Under the pieces are notes generated by a model. The model had not been told where the DNA came from, ran no database searches, and saw only the letters and a list, made by a program, of their open reading frames with translations. Of a stretch of DNA of 6,917 bases, positions 1 to 5,827 are shown one piece after another; position 1 is the first letter of the stretch; each line of letters begins with the position of its first letter. Location of the stretch: assembly GCA_025465385.1 (NCBI GenBank), contig JAODNG010000124.1, positions 1 through 6,917 of the forward strand, read 5' to 3'. Source of the DNA: Pseudonocardiales bacterium. GTDB lineage: Bacteria > Actinomycetota > Actinomycetes > Mycobacteriales > Pseudonocardiaceae. Both the position numbers and the translations under genes were made by a program.

Positions 1-1
1 T

Positions 2-1447
2 TTCGCCCACGCCTTGGTACGGGAAGCGCTGGCTTCCGCAGTGGGAGCGTCCCGAACCGCCTACATCCACCGGGCAGCGGCTCGGGCGCTCGCCGCCCGG
101 CCCGATGCCGACCCGCTGGCGGTGGCCTGGCACGCCCGCCTGGGGGGCGAGTTGGCGGAGGCCTCGGCCATGTTGGTGACCGCGGCGCGGCTGGCGGTGG
201 CCCGATTCGATCAGGAGGAGGCGCTGCGCCTGCTGGACGAGGCTGTGACACTGCACGACACGGTCGGCGCTCGCCTCGAGCGAGCCCGGGTGTGCTCGAT
301 GCTGGCTCGCTACGTGCAGGCCTCGGAGGACATCGAGATTGCTCGGTCCCGCGGCGCCGGAGCAGAGGCGCTGGAGGTGGCCGCGTGGTCGGCGCATCTG
401 CAACGACACTTCGACCAGGCGCTCATCCTCGCCGACCGGGGCGCGCAGCAGGCCACTGACGTTGACCTGCGCACCAGCTGCCTGGCCCTCGGTGGCTGGG
501 TGTCGCTGGTCTCGGGCGACGTCGCTGGCGCCGCAGACCGCCTCGAAGGGGCGGCCAGCGCAGGGCCTGCGGCCAGCGGCCGGATGGTCGAGGCGTGGTT
601 GGCGTGGCTACGGATGAACCAGGGCCGCCCGGCTGAGACCCTGCGCCTGGTGAAGCAACAGGACGGCGAAGGTCTTGCTGCTTACCGGTTCCCCAACGCC
701 TACGCCCTGATGGCAGCCACCATGGCGTTGGGGATGCTGGGGCGTGCTGAGGAGGCACTGGCCACGCTGGACGCGCTCGACGCCGACGTGGCGCGGATGG
801 GCACCCAGCGGTGGACCGCACGCCCGCTGAACCTGCGCGGGTGGATCCTGCGCAACCTCGGTGAGCTCACTGCGGCCGACGAACTCAACCAGGCGGCGAT
901 CGAGGCCGCCCGCCCACAACAGCTGACGGAGCCGCTGGCCCACGCGCTGCTCGACCTCGCCTCCGGGCGGTTGCTGACCGGGGACCTCGACGCGGCAGGC
1001 AAGTTCCTCGACGAGGCCACGGCGCTCGCCGAAGTCGAGCACGCCTTCCGCTGGCGCCACCAACTGCGCGGCCGGCTGGTTCGGGCCCGTCTCGACCTGG
1101 CCCTGGAGGACGCCGAGGCTGCGCTGGCCGGTGCCGAGTCTCTCGCCGCCGACGCCGCCATCCTCGGCGCATCCCGCTACCACGGCCAAGCTCGGCTGGT
1201 TGCGGCGACGGCGGCACATCGCGTGGATAGCGCCGTCGACCTGAACGAGGTGGGCCAGCTGTTGTTGCGGCTCGACGAGGTGGCCGGCCTCGAGGCGTGG
1301 TGGATCACCGGCGAGGTGGCTGCGGCGTTCGGCGTCGACGAGTGGGAGGACCTGGCCAGACGCCGGGTCAGCGAACTGCGGACGCGTGCCGGCGGCTACA
1401 CCGGCGCACTGGAACGCGAAGCCCGTCGCCGGCTGGGCTGGCGTTAG
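2..1447 (+). CDS. C-terminal part of a TPR-like STAND/AAA-ATPase regulator (5' end outside window)
   Basis: The reading frame is open to the left edge. A TTG at 14 could be called a start, but the four codons before it read FAHA, giving FAHALVREAL. That resembles the H-x-L-(V/L)-R-E-A-L segment that follows the ATPase core in large STAND/AAA regulators (MalT-, BTAD- and adenylate-cyclase-type proteins), so the gene almost certainly begins upstream. The visible 481 residues are almost entirely amphipathic helices rich in Ala, Leu and Arg, with repeated helix pairs such as FDQEEALRLLDEAV, MLGRAEEALATLDAL and LLTGDLDAAGKFLDEA. This is typical of a degenerate tetratricopeptide superhelix, which in these proteins senses ligands or partners. 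The C-terminus (EREARRRLGWR) has no LuxR-type helix-turn-helix, so any DNA-binding or effector domain must be N-terminal and unseen. The stop overlaps the convergent methyltransferase by 4 bp. The family type is an inference from this fragment; the existence of the gene is secure. Confidence 0.8.
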   Translation, partial: FAHALVREALASAVGASRTAYIHRAAARALAARPDADPLAVAWHARLGGELAEASAMLVTAARLAVARFDQEEALRLLDEAVTLHDTVGARLERARVCSMLARYVQASEDIEIARSRGAGAEALEVAAWSAHLQRHFDQALILADRGAQQATDVDLRTSCLALGGWVSLVSGDVAGAADRLEGAASAGPAASGRMVEAWLAWLRMNQGRPAETLRLVKQQDGEGLAAYRFPNAYALMAATMALGMLGRAEEALATLDALDADVARMGTQRWTARPLNLRGWILRNLGELTAADELNQAAIEAARPQQLTEPLAHALLDLASGRLLTGDLDAAGKFLDEATALAEVEHAFRWRHQLRGRLVRARLDLALEDAEAALAGAESLAADAAILGASRYHGQARLVAATAAHRVDSAVDLNEVGQLLLRLDEVAGLEAWWITGEVAAAFGVDEWEDLARRRVSELRTRAGGYTGALEREARRRLGWR

Positions 1448-2229
1448 CTGGGCTGGCTCATTACCCGCCCGGCGAGTAGGACCGCCGCCGGTCGCCACCC
1501 TGGGGCGTGTGGCTGGACCGCGACGAGGGCTTGGCGGACGAGCTCGGCCCTCGCCGGCGGGTCAAGCGTGCCCACCCAGGGGGCGATGTGTGGAGTGGCC
1601 AGCCGGTAGGCGACCACCGCGTGGGAACTCAGCAGGCCGAGATCCTCGCGGTGCACCCAGGCCCGCACGAACGCCAGACCTGCCTGCCGGGCGGTCACCG
1701 TGAGCCGTTCCGGATTCCCGGACACCTGCTTCACCTGCTCCCGCATCGCCTGATACCAGGCGGGCGGGACCCAGCCCCAGGAGGCCACGACGGCGTCGAT
1801 CGCCGCTTTCGCCGAGTCGCGCTGTCCCCCCGCCCAGGTCGAGGCGAGGACCGCTCCGCCGAGACGCACCACCCTGACCAGCTCGACCAGGGCTGGACCC
1901 GGCGGCAGGTGATTGAGCAGGAATCCGGCGACAGCGGCGTCGAACACACCGTCGCGCAACGGCAGCGCAAGCACGTCAGCCACGACGACCGGCCAGCCCT
2001 GCCCACTCCGGTAGCTGACCATCTCGGTAGATCTGTCAATGGCCACCACCCGAGCGCCGCGAGCCGCCGCGGCCTGCGCAACCGCGCCCGTCCCGCTCCC
2101 GATGTCGAGAACCAGACGCCCCGCCAGTGGCACCGGCGACGCTGCGACCAGCGACCGCGCGAGAGGTCGGTACACCACACCGGCCGCGGCATCCCACTCG
2201 TGCGCCAGACCGTTGTAGGCGGTCGTCAT
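1444..2229 (-). CDS. Class I SAM-dependent methyltransferase
   Basis: A 261-residue soluble protein with the Rossmann-type methyltransferase core near the N-terminus. Motif I, VLDIGSGTG, is at residues 40-48 and would bind S-adenosylmethionine. The acidic end of strand 2 is VVAID with D65, and VVADVLALPL has D85. The segment FDAAVAGFLLNHLP (96-109) and the LGG turn at 123-125 complete the Methyltransf_11/25-like order. The C-terminal third is less conserved and probably shapes the acceptor site; the acceptor cannot be inferred. The chosen ATG (2229-2227) forms an ATGA overlap with the TGA stop of the upstream kinase gene, which implies translational coupling. A GTG two codons earlier (2235-2233) is also possible, because a GAGGG sits 6 nt before it and 12 nt before the ATG. 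This is the last gene of the three-gene minus-strand operon. Its TAA stop overlaps the TAG of the convergent regulator gene, leaving no room for an intergenic terminator. Confidence 0.9.
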   Translation of the reverse strand: MTTAYNGLAHEWDAAAGVVYRPLARSLVAASPVPLAGRLVLDIGSGTGAVAQAAAARGARVVAIDRSTEMVSYRSGQGWPVVVADVLALPLRDGVFDAAVAGFLLNHLPPGPALVELVRVVRLGGAVLASTWAGGQRDSAKAAIDAVVASWGWVPPAWYQAMREQVKQVSGNPERLTVTARQAGLAFVRAWVHREDLGLLSSHAVVAYRLATPHIAPWVGTLDPPARAELVRQALVAVQPHAPGWRPAAVLLAGRVMSQPS

Positions 2230-3212
2230 AGCCACTGCGCACCCTCAGCTGCCCGTGCCTCCCACCAGGCCAGTTCCGGACCAGGGCCGCCGAGCGCTTT
2301 CTCCCACCCGAACTGGACCATCGTGGCGAGCAGTTCGAGCGCGACCGCGGCGTCCCACCAGCCGGCGGTGTCGATCCCGTGGCGTTGCAGGGCGCCCCGG
2401 TAGGAGGCGATCGCCTGGTCCTTGGTCTCAGGCAGCAGATCGGCGTTGAGCGCCAGATACCAGGACAGGTCCGCGATGGGCGACGCCTCCCCAGGAACTT
2501 CGCCGAAGTCGAGCAGCACCGTGCGCCCGTCCGGGTGGCTGCCCAGGTTCGCCGCCTTCCAGTCACCATGCACCAGCGTGTGCGGTACCGCACCGAGGGC
2601 GGCGACCAGCGGGCTGGGATCGTCGAGGAGCGGCAGCACCAGGTCGGCCAGCCGGGTGGACACTGCGGGCAGCCTGGCCCAACCCTGCGCCATCAACGTG
2701 GGCACCACCGCCTCAGAGCCCCGGGCCGCCTCGGCCTGCGCCACGGCCGGAGAGAACATCAGGTACCGGACGGCCAGGGGCGTGAGGCCCACCTCATCCC
2801 GCCATCCCCAGAAGGCGGCGTGCATCGCGCCCATGTGATCCACAAAACGGATGTGTTGTTCGGTCGAGAACGGCCGGCCGGGCGGGAGCAGCTGGGTGGA
2901 GACGTCACGCAGCAGGACCCTGCCCACCGCGCCGTCGAAGCTGCACGCGACCACCGCCGAGTCGATGACGTCAGGCATCCGGCCCAACAGCCCGATTTCC
3001 CACAGCCGAACGTAGCGCTCGCCAGGGTCCCCGGTGGCCCGCAGCAGCCAGTCGTCGCGGGGGTCCTGATACTTCAGCACGTAGCGCTCACCATCGATGA
3101 CGACCCGCTCAAATCGTGCGCCCGATTTGGTGTCATCGGGAACCCACGGCTGGCGGCTGCTCGCCGCCATGAGCAGGTCGTCCAGGCTGGCAACGGTCTC
3201 ATGCGGTGACAT
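2226..3212 (-). CDS. Aminoglycoside-phosphotransferase-fold kinase (APH/choline kinase-like)
   Basis: A 328-residue protein with the hallmarks of the APH-type small-molecule kinase superfamily. The N-lobe has RYVLKYQ with K47 as the probable ATP-contacting lysine. The catalytic (Brenner) motif HGDWKAAN spans 215-222 with D217 as catalytic base and N222 as metal ligand, and the metal-binding DFG is at 235-237. It is followed by a WYLALN helix (251-256) and a Trp-rich C-terminal helical region. Members phosphorylate hydroxyls on antibiotics, sugars, amino alcohols or other metabolites; the substrate here is unknown and the name does not prove aminoglycoside resistance. The ATG at 3212 is preferred over upstream in-frame starts because a GAGG lies 6 nt before it (3222-3219 on this strand) and because the 27 residues of the longer reading lie inside the NTF2-like gene and are Arg/Pro/Trp-rich. 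It overlaps that gene by 14 bp and the methyltransferase by 4 bp, so the three are surely one operon. Confidence 0.9.
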   Translation of the reverse strand: MSPHETVASLDDLLMAASSRQPWVPDDTKSGARFERVVIDGERYVLKYQDPRDDWLLRATGDPGERYVRLWEIGLLGRMPDVIDSAVVACSFDGAVGRVLLRDVSTQLLPPGRPFSTEQHIRFVDHMGAMHAAFWGWRDEVGLTPLAVRYLMFSPAVAQAEAARGSEAVVPTLMAQGWARLPAVSTRLADLVLPLLDDPSPLVAALGAVPHTLVHGDWKAANLGSHPDGRTVLLDFGEVPGEASPIADLSWYLALNADLLPETKDQAIASYRGALQRHGIDTAGWWDAAVALELLATMVQFGWEKALGGPGPELAWWEARAAEGAQWL

Positions 3213-3603
3213 CTGCGGCCTCGGCCATCTCGGCCAGCAAGGTCGCCGACCACCGTCCCCCGCACCACACCTGGTCTCTGGTGATCCGGCCATCAGTCAC
3301 TTCAACGATGTGGACCTGGTGGAGGGCGTACGGGACGCCTTCCTGCTCCCAACGAAGCGTGAACTCGACCAGCTCCCCGGCGGGCAAAGGAGTGCGTCTC
3401 AGCTCCTCGAAACTCCCCGCGTCGGCGTACCAGCGGGATAACTCGGTCCGCACGGCCGCGTCACCGCGGACGCTGAAGCGCCAGTGGGGCACCGTGGCGT
3501 CGAGCGTCACCTCAGGACTCAAAGCGTCGCAGCCGGCCATCGCCGCACCTTCGATGGCTGCCAGGTACCGCTCTACGGGCCCGTCGCTGCGGTCGTCGAG
3601 CAT
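3199..3603 (-). CDS. NTF2/SnoaL-like small protein, first gene of the minus-strand operon
   Basis: A 134-residue protein with the size and pattern of the NTF2/SnoaL-like cone fold. An N-terminal helix (VERYLAAIEG, 10-19) is followed by LSPEVTLDATVPHW (28-41), a helix with ELSRWYADAG (54-63), and alternating strands including GELVEFTLRWEQ (76-87), ALHQVHIVEVTDGRI (93-107) and QVWCGGRW (111-118). The fold forms a hydrophobic pocket used by epimerases, cyclases, isomerases and ligand-binding proteins. Polar pocket candidates are D35, H40, H95 and H98, but I cannot assign a reaction. The start at 3603 is set by a perfect AAGGAGGT 4 nt upstream; a longer TTG-initiated reading from 3624 would swallow that site. 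Codon 55 is TTA (3441-3439), the rarest leucine codon in high-GC actinobacteria. The first position in the operon suggests the protein acts on, or binds, the same molecule as the kinase and methyltransferase. A nonenzymatic binding role is equally possible. Confidence 0.8.
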   Translation of the reverse strand: MLDDRSDGPVERYLAAIEGAAMAGCDALSPEVTLDATVPHWRFSVRGDAAVRTELSRWYADAGSFEELRRTPLPAGELVEFTLRWEQEGVPYALHQVHIVEVTDGRITRDQVWCGGRWSATLLAEMAEAADVTA

Positions 3604-3607
3604 CGTG

Positions 3608-3615
3608 ACCTCCTT
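3608..3615 (-). promoter_or_regulatory. Strong Shine-Dalgarno site of the NTF2-like gene
   Basis: On the minus strand this reads AAGGAGGT, complementary to the 3' end of 16S rRNA, and it ends 4 nt before the ATG at 3603-3601. It decides the start of the NTF2-like gene and marks the entry point of ribosomes into the three-gene operon. The two downstream genes have weaker sites and overlapping starts. Confidence 0.85.
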
Positions 3616-3664
3616 GTAGTCCAAGACTGTGGTTCACCGACGACCGTCACGATCTCCCGGGCTC

Positions 3665-3706
3665 CTTGCCACCGGCTTGCCACGGCTGCGGCCGACCGGC
3701 GGCAAG
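3665..3706. repeat. Tandem plus inverted repeat in the divergent promoter region (possible operator)
   Basis: In the 168-bp region between the divergent NTF2-like and cupin genes, CTTGCCACCGG (3665-3675) is followed directly by CTTGCCACGG (3676-3685), giving an 11-bp period of about one helical turn. A third copy in inverted orientation, CCGGCGGCAAG, lies at 3696-3706 and matches the reverse complement of the first at 10 of 11 positions. A partial fourth copy, CTTGCTGC, is at 3709-3716. Such an arrangement is typical of regulator-binding sites, but it could also form a hairpin in a leader RNA. No convincing -35/-10 pair could be placed in this intergenic region on either strand, so the position relative to transcription starts is unknown. 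Confidence 0.4.
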
Positions 3707-3760
3707 ACCTTGCTGCATCGTTGTTCCCGTCGCCGGCGATCGGTCCGGCGCACCATCCGT

Positions 3761-3765
3761 AGGAG
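3761..3765 (+). promoter_or_regulatory. Ribosome binding site of the cupin gene
   Basis: AGGAG lies 6 nt before the ATG at 3772, a standard Shine-Dalgarno spacing. It supports that start for the cupin gene. Confidence 0.75.
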
Positions 3766-3771
3766 ACGACC

Positions 3772-4128
3772 ATGGCAACAGCGGAGCAGAAGACCTTCGC
3801 CGCACCGGACGAGAGTCGCACTTTCGAGCGGGGACAACTCGACCTGGTCACCATCGGCGGCAGCCAGATCGGCCGTCTCACCCTCCATCCCGGCTGGCGA
3901 TGGTCCGACCACATCAAGCCGATCGCCGGCACCGAACTGTGCGAGGCGCCCCACTTCCAGTACCACGTGCAAGGCACCCTGCACATCGTCATGGCCGACG
4001 GCACCGAGCTCGACGCGCGCCCGGGCGACGTCACCGCGCTCCCGCAGGGCCACGACGCCTGGGTCGTCGGCGACCAGCCGGTCGTCGTCATCGACTGGTG
4101 GGGCGCCTCGCACTACGCCAAGGACTGA
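3772..4128 (+). CDS. Small single-domain cupin protein
   Basis: A 118-residue protein spanning one cupin beta-barrel. The second cupin motif is clear: GDVTALPQGHDAWVVG at 85-100 fits G(x)5PxG followed by a histidine (H94). The first motif is atypical: GWRWSDHI (41-48) supplies H47, and C57, H61 and H65 lie in the following segment up to GTLHIVMADGTELDARPGD, in place of the canonical HxH(x)3-4E. Metal binding is therefore plausible, but the ligand set would be unusual. A conserved-looking tail VVVIDWWG closes the barrel. Proteins of this size occur as sugar- or metabolite-binding cupins and small dioxygenases; no specific reaction can be assigned. There is no signal peptide or membrane segment. 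The start is supported by AGGAG 6 nt upstream. It is divergent from the NTF2-like/kinase/methyltransferase operon and may share its control region. The next gene starts 94 bp downstream behind its own promoter-like sequence, so this may be a single-gene transcript. Confidence 0.88.
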   Translation: MATAEQKTFAAPDESRTFERGQLDLVTIGGSQIGRLTLHPGWRWSDHIKPIAGTELCEAPHFQYHVQGTLHIVMADGTELDARPGDVTALPQGHDAWVVGDQPVVVIDWWGASHYAKD

Positions 4129-4187
4129 TCGATGGTGTCGAGGTCAGAGCTGATCTTGCAGGGCACATCATGACGAACCCGCAGCGC

Positions 4188-4193
4188 TACGCT
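4188..4193 (+). promoter_or_regulatory. Leaderless-type -10 element (TACGCT) upstream of the DUF885 gene
   Basis: TACGCT matches the actinobacterial TANNNT -10 consensus and is followed by 6 nt (GGACCG) and an ATG at 4200. In actinobacteria this spacing usually places the transcription start on the first base of the start codon. No -35 consensus is visible 16-18 nt further upstream. The ATG at 4200 opens only an 8-codon reading frame; the peptidase starts at the GTG at 4223. The rest of the 94-bp gap after the cupin gene shows no clear terminator. Confidence 0.5.
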
Positions 4194-4199
4194 GGACCG

Positions 4200-4226
4200 A
4201 TGAGTACAGGCGACCCACGATCGTGA
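4200..4226 (+). other. Possible 8-codon leader ORF overlapping the DUF885 start
   Basis: ATG at 4200 reads MSTGDPRS and then TGA (4224-4226). The stop overlaps the GTG start of the peptidase gene at 4223-4225. It sits at the expected +1 of the TACGCT element, while the GTG itself has no good Shine-Dalgarno site: only an AGG 12 nt upstream. A leaderless mini-ORF could therefore deliver ribosomes to the GTG by termination-reinitiation. An in-frame ATG at 4170 would extend it to 18 codons, but that ATG is upstream of the inferred transcription start. The frame may also simply be open by chance. Confidence 0.25.
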
Positions 4227-5818
4227 CCGACGATTCTGCGTCCGGTCAGATGGAGGCCTATCTCGACTGGTACTTCGATCAGCATCCGGTGCATGCCGAC
4301 GCGCTCGGCGCGCCTGGGTACGGCCACCGGCTCGGCGACTTCAACGCCGCGGCCTTCGACACCCGCGAGCGGGAGACCGCCGGGTGGCTCGCTCGGTTCG
4401 AGGCCGAGCCGGCCGGGATCGACCGGGACCTCGTCGTCTCGACGCTACGGGGCAACGTGTTGATGGCCGGCTGGCCGGCCTGGCGGCGCGACCCGTCGGT
4501 GTATCTGAGCCCGGTGTTCGCCGGCTTGCTGTTGCCGTTCCTGCATCGGCTGCGGCCCGAGCCGGAGCTGGTCGACGGGGTGCTGGCGCGGTTGGCGGAG
4601 GTGCCCGAGGTACTTGCATCATGCCGAGCCAACCTGGACCCCGCTCTGTCCGCGCCCCGGTTGGTCCGTCGTGGTCTGAGGCAGGCCGCTGCCGGACCGG
4701 CGTTTCTGCGCGATTCGCTGCCCGCGGAGGTCAGCGACCCCATACTGCGGGATCGGTTGCTGGACGCAGCGGTCTCAGGGGCGCAGGCGTTCGAGGAGAT
4801 CACCGAATTCCTCACCGATTTCGCCGAGCGCGCCACGGGCGACTGGCGGACGGGCGAGACGCTGTACTCAGCACTCTTACAGCAACGTGAGCTGCTCGAT
4901 TACGGGGCCGGCGAGCTGCACCGTCGGGGCGTCGAAGCCTGGGACGGGCTCGACACGCAAATGCGCGAACTGGCGCCTCAGGTGCCCGGCGGCAGCGCCG
5001 ACTGGCGGGCCACCATGGAGACCCTGCAGGACAACCACCCGCCCACACTGCAGGCGATGCGCGCGGAATACGAGGCTGAAACCGCGCGGGCCCGAGCCTT
5101 CCTGGCCGACCGCGAGCTGGTGACCTTCGCCGAAGGCGAGCAATGCCGGGTAGTGCCGGCACCCGCTTACCAGCGCCCGATTATGGCGGTGGCGTCCTAC
5201 CTACAACCACCACCACTGACCCGATCCCGCATCGGCCACTTCTTCGTGCCCTACACCTTGGACGATGCCACCGGGGAGCAGATCACCCAGCGGCTGCGCA
5301 CCAACGCCCGGGCCCAGCTGCCCACGATCTCCGTGCATGAGGCATACCCGGGGCACCACTGGCAGCTGTCCTGGGCGGCCGGGACTTCGCCAGCGGTACG
5401 GGCGGCGCATCGCAGCAGCTATTTCGCGGAGGGCTGGGCGCTCTACGCCGAGGGCATGATGCGCGAGCAGGGATACTTCGCCGATCCGGCGCACGAGCTC
5501 GCGCACCTTGACGCCCGGATCTTCCGCGCGGCGCGGATGATGGTCGATACCGCGCTGCACTGCGGGGACATGGATCCGGAGCAGGCTGAGGACTTCATGA
5601 CCACCCGGGCGTCGCTGTCCCCCGGCACCGCCAAAGCCGAGGTCGACCGGTACTGCGCGTGGCCGACGCAGGCTCCCTCCTACCTGACCGGCTGCCTGGA
5701 GATCGAGCAGCTGCGCGCCCAGTGGCCCGGAGAACTGCGCGATTTCCACGACACGCTGGCCGGCTCCGGCTGCCTGCCGCTCGGGCTGGCCCGGCGAGCT
5801 ATCGCCGGTGACTCGTAG
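4223..5818 (+). CDS. DUF885-family putative zinc metallopeptidase
   Basis: A 531-residue protein, near the usual length of DUF885 (PF05960) proteins. The family signature HEAYPGHH is at 372-379, with H372, E373 and H378/H379 as the probable metal and catalytic residues. It is followed by EGWALYAEGM at 403-412, where E403 is the likely third ligand, giving a gluzincin-like arrangement. Later conserved segments are RIFRAARMMVDTALH (432-446) and PSYLTGCLEI (485-494). The N-terminal half is mostly helical and starts with a short DWYFDQHPVHA segment typical of the family. There is no signal peptide, so a cytoplasmic role is expected. Physiological substrates of DUF885 proteins are not established; peptide hydrolysis is inferred from the motif. 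GTG at 4223 is chosen because the conserved N-terminal region begins right after it. Codon 219 is TTA (4877-4879). The oxidoreductase gene begins 9 bp after the stop, so the two may be partly co-transcribed. Confidence 0.9.
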   Translation: MTDDSASGQMEAYLDWYFDQHPVHADALGAPGYGHRLGDFNAAAFDTRERETAGWLARFEAEPAGIDRDLVVSTLRGNVLMAGWPAWRRDPSVYLSPVFAGLLLPFLHRLRPEPELVDGVLARLAEVPEVLASCRANLDPALSAPRLVRRGLRQAAAGPAFLRDSLPAEVSDPILRDRLLDAAVSGAQAFEEITEFLTDFAERATGDWRTGETLYSALLQQRELLDYGAGELHRRGVEAWDGLDTQMRELAPQVPGGSADWRATMETLQDNHPPTLQAMRAEYEAETARARAFLADRELVTFAEGEQCRVVPAPAYQRPIMAVASYLQPPPLTRSRIGHFFVPYTLDDATGEQITQRLRTNARAQLPTISVHEAYPGHHWQLSWAAGTSPAVRAAHRSSYFAEGWALYAEGMMREQGYFADPAHELAHLDARIFRAARMMVDTALHCGDMDPEQAEDFMTTRASLSPGTAKAEVDRYCAWPTQAPSYLTGCLEIEQLRAQWPGELRDFHDTLAGSGCLPLGLARRAIAGDS

Positions 5819-5821
5819 GCT
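5816..5821 (+). promoter_or_regulatory. Leaderless-type -10 element (TAGGCT) overlapping the DUF885 stop codon
   Basis: TAGGCT fits TANNNT and is followed by 6 nt (GGCGCC) and the ATG of the oxidoreductase gene at 5828. Its first three bases are the TAG stop of the peptidase gene. The oxidoreductase start has no Shine-Dalgarno sequence, which agrees with a leaderless transcript. The 15-base module TAGGCTGGCGCCATG closely resembles TACGCTGGACCGATG at 4188-4202. No -35 consensus was found. Confidence 0.5.
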
Positions 5822-5827
5822 GGCGCC

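Noticed and set aside
608..1498. Long antisense open frame (296 codons, minus strand) opposite the regulator gene
   Set aside because: It is a shadow frame of GC-rich coding DNA: no recognisable motif, and codon-position composition follows the plus-strand gene.
1507..2403. Open frame of 298 codons on the plus strand opposite the methyltransferase and kinase 3' end
   Set aside because: The product is Arg/Pro/His-rich with no domain, and the minus strand has two clear enzyme genes here.
2379..3209. Open frame of 276 codons on the plus strand opposite the kinase
   Set aside because: Antisense to an intact kinase with catalytic motifs; no motif or plausible start signal of its own.
3213..3293. 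Longer kinase N-terminus starting at 3293
   Set aside because: The extra 27 residues lie inside the NTF2-like gene, look like an off-frame reading, and the ATG at 3212 has GAGG at proper spacing.
3629..4226. Overlapping frames (plus and minus) across the cupin gene and its promoter
   Set aside because: They are low-complexity Arg/Ser/Pro-rich readings with no motif; the cupin frame has a ribosome binding site and a recognisable fold.
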